From: Saprospiraceae bacterium
Lineage (GTDB): Bacteria > Bacteroidota > Bacteroidia > Chitinophagales > Saprospiraceae
Direction of reading: 5' to 3'
DNA length: 64,000 nt
Assembly: GCA_016710585.1 (NCBI GenBank)
Contig: JADJVN010000017.1
Coordinates: 1-64,000, forward strand
The number at the start of each line of letters is the position of its first letter. Positions within the stretch are counted from its first letter, which is position 1. The position numbers and the translations under genes were made by a program. Positions 10,662 through 16,550 of this stretch are shown here, piece by piece. The notes beneath the pieces are model-generated. The model did not search any database. It saw only the letters and a program-made list of their open reading frames with translations, and was not told the DNA's origin.

Positions 10662-11767
10662 TATAAGCCAATATTTATTTTGTTAGCTGCTACTGTTTTC
10701 TTTTCATCAATTACATTAGCATAAATCTGTGTTGTTTTTAAATGCCTGTGTCCAAGCAATTTTGATACTGTGAAAATATCAGTACCTAAAGTAAGCTGCA
10801 ATGTGGCGTATGTGTGCCTTGCACAGTGGAAAGTGATGTGCTTTTCAATTCCTGCCTTTATCATCCATCTGTACAAATCAGCATTGCGACTATCGGAGTA
10901 AATCAAATCAGGAAATACCGGGTCGGCTGGCTTTCCTTTTTCTCCTAATAAATTATAGGCTTCATCAGATATGGGCAATGTTTCAGATCCTTTTGTTTTT
11001 TGCTGTACGAAACGGATGTAATGCCCTAACTCGGTTGATTGTTGCATTTCACTCCATTTCAATTTCTGAATATCGCTGAAACGTAAACCTGTAAGACAAG
11101 CAAAAATAAAAGCCCTTTTCATCAACTCGTTTTTACATTCGGTTTTGGCTAAGGTCTTTAATTCATCAAGGGTTAAAAACTCTCTTACTGGTTCGCCTTG
11201 TGGCAAGCCTTCTACCATTTCGGCAGGGTTGGTTTTTAGTATGCCATCCCTCACAGCTTGTTTGAGTGCTGCTCTGAACTTATTGAAGTAACTGTATTTG
11301 GTATTGGTTGAAATTGCCTTTTTGGTTTTGGTACTGGCTTCTTTCAACAGGTAATCCCTGAAGCCATCAACAAAGGCTTTATTGATTTGGTTAAATTGTA
11401 TATCTCTTGGGCAATACTTTTTCAAGTGCTTTATGGTACTATCCCAATTGCCATAATTCCCTTTGCTGTCTTTTCTCTTTTCAGCCAATGCCTCCATATA
11501 CATAATGAAGTACGTTTTTAGCTTCTCCTTATCGTGGAAATCATAAGTGCTGTTTTGTATCTCCAAATGCCTTTTACTGCGGATGGTTTCAGCTAATGCC
11601 AATATCTTTTTATTTTCTTCTTTTACTGCATTGGTGAGCTTCCCTTTTTCGGGGTCGGGTGTTAGGTACAAATTCAAATACTCGTATTGGCGTTTGCCAT
11701 TGGAGTAGTACTCTAAATAAAGGCTTATTTTATCGCCTTTGAGCCGTTGTCTTAATGTTACTTTCAT
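10661..11767 (-). CDS. Tyrosine site-specific integrase (Bacteroidota mobile-element type)
   Basis: Catalytic residues are all visible: R in CLTGLRFSDI, K in QQKTKGSETL, HxxR in FHCARHTYATL, H in LLGHRHLKT and the nucleophile Y in TTQIYANV. An N-terminal arm-binding domain (KVTLRQRLKGDKISLYLEYY) precedes a SAM-like core-binding domain. I place the start at 11767 (MKVTLRQ, 368 residues): it follows the leader TTTAACTGATAAGAAA and clears the upstream stop by 7 bp, whereas the longer start at 11794 would overlap that gene by 20 bp. The protein should integrate and excise this element, with help from the adjacent HTH protein. Confidence 0.9.
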   Translation of the reverse strand: MKVTLRQRLKGDKISLYLEYYSNGKRQYEYLNLYLTPDPEKGKLTNAVKEENKKILALAETIRSKRHLEIQNSTYDFHDKEKLKTYFIMYMEALAEKRKDSKGNYGNWDSTIKHLKKYCPRDIQFNQINKAFVDGFRDYLLKEASTKTKKAISTNTKYSYFNKFRAALKQAVRDGILKTNPAEMVEGLPQGEPVREFLTLDELKTLAKTECKNELMKRAFIFACLTGLRFSDIQKLKWSEMQQSTELGHYIRFVQQKTKGSETLPISDEAYNLLGEKGKPADPVFPDLIYSDSRNADLYRWMIKAGIEKHITFHCARHTYATLQLTLGTDIFTVSKLLGHRHLKTTQIYANVIDEKKTVAANKINIGL

Positions 11768-11774
11768 TTTCTTA

Positions 11775-12173
11775 TCAGTTAAATAAATTATCAATTGAAG
11801 CCCTTTTGATGATGGTGCGACTGCCCAGCTTTGCCACCGGCAAACGATTACTTTTTATCATCCGTTGAATGGTCCATCTGCTTGCACCCAAAAGGGTAGC
11901 AACTTCCAGTATGCTTAAAAATTCTTTCTCTCTTAAATTAGTGTGATTACCTGCTATCGGGTTGGATAGGGTTTCAGTAGCAACTACTGGAGAAGCGGAA
12001 ACAATTTTGCTTTGTTGGTTCTTAAATTCTGCGTTTACTTTTTCTTCTCGTTTGGTTTTCTTGTAGGCTGCACTGTTGCATTTATGGCCACAATACTTCG
12101 TTGTGGTCTTTTGGGCTATGAAAGCCTTACCACAATGATTACAGAATTTAGGAAGTTTAATTGTACTACTCAT
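11775..12173 (-). CDS. Zn-finger plus HTH excisionase-like protein
   Basis: 132 residues in two parts. The N-terminus has a zinc-ribbon-like FCNHCGKAF..KYCGHKCNSAAYK (paired CxxC / CxxxC). The C-terminus is an HTH_17 domain: FLSILEVATLLGASRWTIQR and LPVAKLGSRTIIKRASIDNL. The order excisionase-like gene then integrase, 7 bp apart, is usual for Bacteroidota elements. Five 10-bp-phased TTGTTGC-like boxes lie immediately upstream of its start, which suggests that it or the integrase binds there. The function as directionality factor is inferred. Confidence 0.75.
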   Translation of the reverse strand: MSSTIKLPKFCNHCGKAFIAQKTTTKYCGHKCNSAAYKKTKREEKVNAEFKNQQSKIVSASPVVATETLSNPIAGNHTNLREKEFLSILEVATLLGASRWTIQRMIKSNRLPVAKLGSRTIIKRASIDNLFN

Positions 12174-12223
12174 TTGTTGCTACTTGTTGCAGTATGTTGC
12201 TGGGTGGTGCTACTTGGTGCATT
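12174..12223. repeat. 10-bp phased array, five NTGNTGC boxes
   Basis: Boxes TTGTTGC, TTGTTGC, ATGTTGC, GTGGTGC and TTGGTGC begin at 12174, 12184, 12194, 12204 and 12214, each followed by 3 variable bases, an exact one-helical-turn period. The array abuts the start codon of the Zn-finger/HTH gene. The core matches the reverse complement of the GGGCAACAA boxes downstream. Confidence 0.6.
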
Positions 12224-12254
12224 ATTTCGCCTGACTTCCATCAAACTGATATGT

Positions 12255-12488
12255 GGGCAACAAAATAGCCAATTGGGCAACAACTGGGCAACAAATATAA
12301 GTAAAAAAGTAGAGTTGGGCAACAAAAAAGAGAAAGAAAAGTGTACTGAAACTCAACAAAAACAGGCACTTAACAAACAAAAGAAAGTAAATTACTTTCC
12401 GATACAAATTGTTAAGCTAAAATGTAAAGCCCTATCAATAAAGGGTTTCAGAGGTTGCGTATTTATTTGGGCAACAACTGGGCAACAA
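12255..12488. repeat. Six GGGCAACAA boxes upstream of the integrase module
   Basis: GGGCAACAA occurs at 12255, 12275, 12286, 12317, 12469 and 12480. The paired form TTGGGCAACAACTGGGCAAC is repeated at 12273 and 12467 with 11-bp box spacing. With the opposite-facing array at 12174-12223 this gives about eleven copies of one core in 315 bp. Candidate roles are integrase arm sites beside attP or replication iterons. No gene is supported in 12224-12596. Confidence 0.6.
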
Positions 12489-12596
12489 AACCCACTAAAA
12501 CAAGTGCAAGTACAGCACAAAGAAAAGAAAAAATGTTGTTTAGTGTAGAGTGTGTTTGTCCTTATCATAAGCAAAAGGCGAAGATAAGTTTTTACA

Positions 12597-12785
12597 CTAT
12601 CTTAATTGACTAACAACTGCTTCCAATTGTAAGCCCATATACTGGCAGAACTCTTCAACGGTAACAACTTGGTGTTGCTGCTTGTTGAAGTACTCTTTAA
12701 TCCTCTTAATAAGGTATCTACCATATCTGTCGCTTTTGCCTGTGATTATCTGAATGTCTTTCGGATAAATACACAGTCTATTCAT
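12597..12785 (-). CDS. Small conserved protein of Bacteroidota elements
   Basis: 62 residues: LCIYPKDIQIITGKSDRYGR, then a helix ending QVVTVEEFCQYMGLQLEAV. I recall near-identical small proteins (pattern PKD-I-ITGKS-R-...EFC-Y-GL) in many Bacteroidota genomes, often near integrases; the fold looks like a small DNA-binding helical domain. The function is unknown. A TAnnTTTG promoter (TATCTTTG at 12841-12848, minus strand) lies about 55 bp upstream, and the region to the nuclease gene is a divergent promoter region. Confidence 0.6.
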   Translation of the reverse strand: MNRLCIYPKDIQIITGKSDRYGRYLIKRIKEYFNKQQHQVVTVEEFCQYMGLQLEAVVSQLR

Positions 12786-12840
12786 TTTTAAATTACTCTT
12801 TTCATACTCTATCCATACATCAGGTATAAAGTAAACATTG

Positions 12841-12848
12841 CAAAGATA
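12841..12848 (-). promoter_or_regulatory. -7 element for the 62-residue gene
   Basis: Reads TATCTTTG on the minus strand, a perfect TAnnTTTG box. A weak TTTT-like -33 lies about 20 bp further upstream. Confidence 0.35.
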
Positions 12849-12921
12849 ATATGTTTTTGTGAGTGGTAAAAGTGTGTTTGTTGGAATAATGTGGCAATAA
12901 CGGAAATGTCGGAAGTGGTTA

Positions 12922-12953
12922 TTTGTAGAGCCTTATAAAGCGTTATAGTTTTG
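12922..12953 (+). promoter_or_regulatory. Complete -33/-7 promoter of the nuclease gene
   Basis: TTTG at 12922-12925 and TAGTTTTG at 12946-12953 are separated by 20 bp, the canonical Bacteroidota layout. Transcription should begin within a few bases of the ATG at 12961, so the mRNA would be leaderless or nearly so. Confidence 0.6.
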
Positions 12954-12960
12954 TATCGTG

Positions 12961-13473
12961 ATGAAGAAAATAATTGTATCGGTTTTGTTTTTAACGGCTT
13001 TTACAGCCGCTTTTTCGCAAGAAGAAGCAAGGGTGATGAAAGTTAAGGATGGCGATACATACGTTCTTAAAACGACTGCAAAGGAGCATACAATAAGGTT
13101 ATTAAATGTTGATGCTCCCGAACTAAATCAACACTGGGGTTTTAACTCTTGGCTCAATGTAAAAGCCTTGATACTTGGTAAAGTGGTAAGGTTTGAAGTA
13201 TTGAAAACTGATGTGTACGGTAGAGAATTGGCAATGGTATATGTGGATGGGCAAAGACTGGATGAAATACTTATTGCAAATGGTTGGGCTTGGCACTACA
13301 TCAATTTTGATACTGATGCAAGGCTTGAAGATTTGATGCGGAAAGCATCAAGCGAAAGAAAAGGACTTTGGGAATGTGGGGCTGAAAAAGTTTGTCCGCC
13401 CTGGCTATTCAGAAAGTATAATGCAAGAAACAGATACAGGTTTTGTAAAGGCTGTATCGCAACAAAAAAGTAA
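12961..13473 (+). CDS. Secreted thermonuclease-family protein (SNase-like)
   Basis: 170 residues. A signal peptide (KKIIVSVLFLTAFTAAFSQ) precedes an SNase domain: VKDGDTYVLK, the catalytic RLLNVDAPE, VYGRELAMVYVDG and LIANGWAWHYI. The family cleaves DNA and RNA with Ca2+ using Asp, Arg and Glu residues, and the IRLLNVDAPEL and YGRELA segments hold the equivalents. A Cys-rich tail (CGAEKVCPPWLF, CKGCI) is added. ATG 12961 is chosen over GTG 12958 because the signal peptide starts there. It is the first rightward gene of the accessory region, with its own promoter. Confidence 0.85.
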   Translation: MKKIIVSVLFLTAFTAAFSQEEARVMKVKDGDTYVLKTTAKEHTIRLLNVDAPELNQHWGFNSWLNVKALILGKVVRFEVLKTDVYGRELAMVYVDGQRLDEILIANGWAWHYINFDTDARLEDLMRKASSERKGLWECGAEKVCPPWLFRKYNARNRYRFCKGCIATKK

Positions 13474-13500
13474 TTACTAACAATTTAAATAAATAACAAA

Positions 13501-14250
13501 ATGGCAAGATTAAAAGGCTTACTAAAAATAGAAGGTACATTGGATAACCTTACCTTCTACAAAACACAGGATGGACATCTTGTGAAAACAAAAAGTGGTG
13601 TATCTGGTGACAGAATAGCCAATGATCCTAACTTTCAGCGTACCCGTGAAAACGGTAGCGAATTTGGAAGCTCTGCAAGTGCTGGAAAATTACTCCGCAA
13701 TGCTGTTCGTAATTTGATGATGAACGCAAGTGACAACCGTGTTACCAGTCGTTTAACGCAAATAATGACACAGATTAAAAACTACGATGCCACTTCTCCA
13801 AGAGGTGAAAGGAATGTAGGTATCGGAATTGCGGACCCAATGGCACAAGCCTTATTGAAAGGCTTTGATTTCAATGATAGTGCAACTTTGGGTAGTGTTG
13901 TATTTGCTCCGTTCACTGTAAACACTGGTACTGGTGATATTGCTTTCCCTGCATTCACTCCTATCAATGATATTTACTACCCTACTGGTGCAACCCACGT
14001 TAGTTTTAAATCTGCATTTGCTGATGTGGATTTTGTAAACAACGTAAGTGCAATTGAATACAGCCCTGTGCAAAATATTGTAATTGATGGCACAAACACA
14101 CCATTCAATTTACTTCCTGCCGGTGTTCCAGCAGGTGCAGGCACAAAACTTTATTTCTTGACGATTGAATTTTTCCAAGAGGTAAACGGTATTCAATACT
14201 CGTTAAAAAATGGTGCTTACAACGTGTTAAACATTGTTGAATTAGCCTAA
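13501..14250 (+). CDS. Conserved hypothetical protein (MARLKG... family)
   Basis: 249 residues, no signal peptide. The N-terminus RLKGLLKIEGTLDNLTFYKT followed by DGHLVKTKSGVSGDRI and RTRENGSEFGSSASAGKLLR is a pattern I recall from many Bacteroidota proteins of unknown role. The C-terminal half (about 125-249) is beta-rich, with repeated short strands and aromatic residues. It lies 27 bp after the nuclease gene and ends at a strong hairpin terminator, so the two may share a transcript. No function is assigned. Confidence 0.6.
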   Translation: MARLKGLLKIEGTLDNLTFYKTQDGHLVKTKSGVSGDRIANDPNFQRTRENGSEFGSSASAGKLLRNAVRNLMMNASDNRVTSRLTQIMTQIKNYDATSPRGERNVGIGIADPMAQALLKGFDFNDSATLGSVVFAPFTVNTGTGDIAFPAFTPINDIYYPTGATHVSFKSAFADVDFVNNVSAIEYSPVQNIVIDGTNTPFNLLPAGVPAGAGTKLYFLTIEFFQEVNGIQYSLKNGAYNVLNIVELA

Positions 14251-14254
14251 TAGC

Positions 14255-14274
14255 TTTCTTTCTTATCGGTTAAA
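14255..14274. repeat. 20-bp direct repeat, copy 2
   Basis: Identical to 9178-9197, but here no start codon follows in either sense. It sits between the stop of the hypothetical gene and its terminator. It may mark recombination or gene loss, since the other copy is a gene leader. Confidence 0.5.
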
Positions 14275-14276
14275 TA

Positions 14277-14310
14277 GAAGCCCTGCCCTTGTGGTGGGGC
14301 TTCTTGTTTT
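14277..14310. terminator. Rho-independent terminator, bidirectional
   Basis: GAAGCCC (14277-14283) pairs with GGGCTTC (14297-14303), followed by TTGTTTT; A-rich sequence on the other side lets it serve the leftward genes too. It separates the rightward nuclease/hypothetical pair from the leftward DUF6943/small-ORF block. Confidence 0.7.
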
Positions 14311-14327
14311 AAAGCAATAGCAAAGCC

Positions 14328-14561
14328 CTAAAAGGGCAATGCTGAAAGCTCACGAACACCTGATGGATAGCACCAAACGAAACAACCACAAGGAAGCTGA
14401 TAAACCTTGATGCCAAAAACTGGCTGATGGGCTAACCGAGACCTGCGGATGTAACGCTGATAAGCAAAAGGTGAAAGCTGCAAGTGCTGATGGAGAACCT
14501 GCGGAGTAAAAGGACAAATGCCTAACTGGCTGCCTGCTGAAATACGTGGATGATTTTGCAT
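14328..14561 (-). CDS. Possible small Cys-containing protein (uncertain)
   Basis: 77 codons from an ATG at 14561. The product includes GICPFTPQVLHQHLQLSP, RYIRRSRLAHQPVFGIKV and LPCGCFVWCYPSG, with an unusual richness in P, H, Q and C. The same DNA shows an imperfect internal duplication (CTGATGG..CCTGCGGA at about 14423-14449 and 14488-14507), so it may be part of a structured RNA instead of a gene. It starts inside hairpin copy 1 and stops 18 bp before the bidirectional terminator. Confidence 0.25.
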   Translation of the reverse strand: MQNHPRISAGSQLGICPFTPQVLHQHLQLSPFAYQRYIRRSRLAHQPVFGIKVYQLPCGCFVWCYPSGVRELSALPF

Positions 14562-14743
14562 AATGAAATAATTTATATGCTTCTCACAGCAAGGGGGATA
14601 AAAAAACCAAAAGGAAACGGAATAAATGATAGCCTTGTGCGTTGGCTTTGTGTTTATGCCGTAGTCTTTTGGTTTTTTTAGTGTTGGCTTTGTGCGTCTG
14701 CCCCCCTTGCTATTTTTGCATATAAATTTTTTATGGTGCAAAA
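14554..14743. ncRNA. Long structured hairpin element, copy 1
   Basis: Nested perfect stems: TTTTGCA 14554-14560 / 14737-14743; ATTTATATGC 14571-14580 / 14718-14727; AGCAAGGGGG 14588-14597 / 14702-14711; A7 plus CCAAAAG 14600-14613 / 14666-14679; CGG 14618-14620 / 14659-14661; ATAA 14622-14625 / 14654-14657; and an inner AGCC/GGCT hairpin. The core strands (CCAAAAGGAAACGGAATAA and TTATGCCGTAGTCTTTTGG) recur in copy 2, while the outer and inner stems differ in sequence but still pair. It lies just 3' of the DUF6943-like gene. Whether it acts as RNA or as folded single-stranded DNA is unknown. Confidence 0.6.
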
Positions 14744-14774
14744 GCATTTCCCCAGGTTATGGCAGCCAATACGG

Positions 14775-15197
14775 CTACCTTTTAAAGTGCCTGTACATCA
14801 TTGCTTTTTTTACATCGGCTAAGAGTGCCAATGTTTCGTACATCTGTTTTTCTTTTCGTTCTATCAGCTTTACTTTATGGACATCTTGCACAAAGGCATA
14901 TTTATCTTTGCTGACTGCTTCGGCTTGTGCCTTAATGGTGCTTTTAAAATCACTGATGCGGATAAATGGAATAACTGAACCAGTAAGGAACTGATGAAAA
15001 TGCTTTGCTTTCCACAAGCCGAAAGAAAGGGTTTTGTAAAAATCCATATCATCTGAATTTTTGCAGGAAATTACAAAGCAATTGGGGCAAGGCTTTTCAA
15101 GTGGTTTGCCACTATTTAAACCTTTGCATAAAATGTAAACATCAAAATCGCTTGTTTGATTTTTTGGATTGAATGTGTGAATTTTTGGACTGTGCAT
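14775..15197 (-). CDS. DUF6943-like protein of Bacteroidota mobile elements
   Basis: 140 residues from the ATG at 15197. Conserved features: HTFNPKNQTSDFDVYILCKG, LNSGKPLEKPCPNCFVISCK, then KTLSFGLWKAKHFHQFLTGS and VIPFIRISDF, and a coiled C-terminus (KLIERKEKQMYETLALLADV). I recall this as a small family (DUF6943) found with integrases and mobilisation genes; its role is unknown. A longer frame to 15386 exists, but its extra 63 codons run through hairpin copy 2 and look like a shadow. The gene is bracketed by the two related hairpin elements, which suggests a functional unit. Confidence 0.7.
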   Translation of the reverse strand: MHSPKIHTFNPKNQTSDFDVYILCKGLNSGKPLEKPCPNCFVISCKNSDDMDFYKTLSFGLWKAKHFHQFLTGSVIPFIRISDFKSTIKAQAEAVSKDKYAFVQDVHKVKLIERKEKQMYETLALLADVKKAMMYRHFKR

Positions 15198-15319
15198 AAT
15201 ACTTGCTTTAAAGTTTGTATCTGCTTTTGCCCTTGCCTGTGCTGTGCTTCGCTTACGCTCCGCAACACATATATAATTTGACAAAGAAAAAAAACAGAAA
15301 AAAAAAGAAAGCATTCTGA

Positions 15320-15468
15320 TAGGTGGCGTGGCTAAAAAACCAAAAGGAAACGGAATAAGTCCCGAAGGGTGAAAGGCAAATACCAATAAAAAATAAAAGA
15401 TTATTTGCCTTTCATTATGCCGTAGTCTTTTGGTTTTTTTATCAGCGTGGGCTTGTGTGAGCCACCTA
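15320..15468. ncRNA. Long structured hairpin element, copy 2
   Basis: Nested stems: TAGGTGGC 15320-15327 / GCCACCTA 15461-15468; AAAAAACCAAAAG 15334-15346 / 15427-15439; CGG 15351-15353 / 15420-15422; and a 12-bp inner stem GAAAGGCAAATA 15371-15382 / 15402-15413. Core strands match copy 1, including the same asymmetric GAAA / TAGT internal loop. A bulge of about 20 nt on the 3' side contains a GTGGGCTTGTGTG-like motif, also present in copy 1. It lies about 120 bp upstream of the DUF6943-like gene. Confidence 0.6.
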
Positions 15469-15480
15469 ATTTTGCTGCAC

Positions 15481-16057
15481 TTTTTATTTTTATTTTTTTA
15501 TCCTCTTTTCAAAACTGTATTCAGGATTTCAATAAAAATTCCATTGATAAAAACCGATTGGCTTAAATCAAAATCAATAATCAAAAAACGAAATGTCTTT
15601 AGTGCGTTGGATTGGGGCTATATGTCGCAGAAAAAATAAAGCATACCATACTGTGGTAGCGTAGGGAAAAAGCAAGTGTATGACTGAATGGAATGTTGCA
15701 AAAAGTGCGGAGGTGCTTGGAGTGGCTTGTAGCTTTTGCTTGTGTGTGATTGCGTTTTTTGTAAATTATTTCAACACAAAAAACATTGTAGCGTTGGCAA
15801 AGCAAAAGCCAAGACACGGAAAGCAAAGGGTTGGTTTTGCAATATGGAATGAGGGAATACTTGCTGTGCGGTGCAAAATAAATGGTGAAATGAATGGAAG
15901 TGTAATGTAGTGGAAGATAGTGTAGCGAAGCGAAACGCTGTAACGAAATGGAACTGGAATGAATGAACCTTTTATTGCACATTGCCATCAACAACTAATG
16001 CTTTATTTTTTTCTGCACCGCTGAAAAGGGTGGTTGGGGTGTGTGGCTTTGGGGGGC
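15481..16057. other. Gap without a supported gene
   Basis: The first 80 bases are T-rich. A 76-codon rightward frame at 15680-15910 has one hydrophobic stretch (VACSFCLCVIAFFVNYF) and could be a small membrane protein, but nothing about it is recognisable. The rest is G/T-rich on the plus strand, like the other intergenic DNA of this block. Confidence 0.3.
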
Positions 16058-16068
16058 TGTGCGGTGGG

Positions 16069-16455
16069 AGAAAAGACGGCTTCCATTTTATCAAAATGGC
16101 TATGGTATTGGCTATTTAACATAATGTTATTATGTGACAGCCTGTGCGGTTGGATGCTTGCATAAGCGTGGCAAGAGGCAGCGAACACATAATGCCACAT
16201 TATGTTATTTAGCTTCAGGCAGTTTTTATACTGGCATAAGCGGAACGGTGGTGGTGGTTGGAGTGTAGCGTTTTTTTGTTGCTATGCTGTGTGTTGGCTT
16301 GGCTCTTTGGCTGTGGAGCAAAGCGGAACAGGCAATGTGCCAAATGCTTGGGGAGCATAGCCACAAAAATATGACAGTTAAAAACTGACTGCAATACCAT
16401 AGAGTGCTTGAAGCGTTTGCCTTGTGTGTTGGCAAAGCACTAAGCCGTCTTTTCT
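16069..16455. mobile_element. 387-nt nested inverted-repeat element, MITE-like or structured RNA
   Basis: Outer arms AGAAAAGACGGCTT 16069-16082 / 16442-16455 (14/14). Next arms CTATGGTATTG 16100-16110 / 16392-16402 (11/11). Inside are hairpins CCATTTT/AAAATGG (16083-16099), GCTATTTAACATAATG (16111-16126) with near-complement 16198-16213, ACATAATG/CATTATGT near 16187-16205, GCTATGCT 16281-16288 / AGCATAGC 16354-16361, and CAGTT/AACTG near 16375-16388. The element is flanked by direct repeats TGTGCGGTGGG (16058-16068 and 16455-16465), which would fit target-site duplication. There is no coding capacity. Confidence 0.5.
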
Positions 16456-16550
16456 GTGCGGTGGGTCCGGGGGGGGTTAGTGTTGACGATTAGTAAATGT
16501 GACATAATTTGACAGATTGTGCGAATTGCAAATGTGCTTACACCTGTGTG

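Noticed and set aside
12012..12548. Rightward 178-codon frame over the repeat arrays
   Set aside because: Runs antisense to the Zn-finger/HTH gene and then through the short-repeat arrays; no recognisable domain.
15198..15386. N-terminal extension of the DUF6943-like gene
   Set aside because: The 63 extra codons cross hairpin copy 2 and a poly-A stretch; family similarity begins at the ATG at 15197.
15599..15994. Leftward 131-codon frame
   Set aside because: No domain, odd composition, overlaps G/T-rich intergenic DNA and another frame; likely chance.
16003..16435. Three short leftward frames in the inverted-repeat element
   Set aside because: They alternate frames across nested hairpins and have no similarity to known proteins; non-coding structure explains them.
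14554..16465. Integron attC sites or a retron
   Set aside because: No RYYYAAC/GTTRRRY core boxes were found, no integron-type cassette series, and no reverse transcriptase gene nearby.
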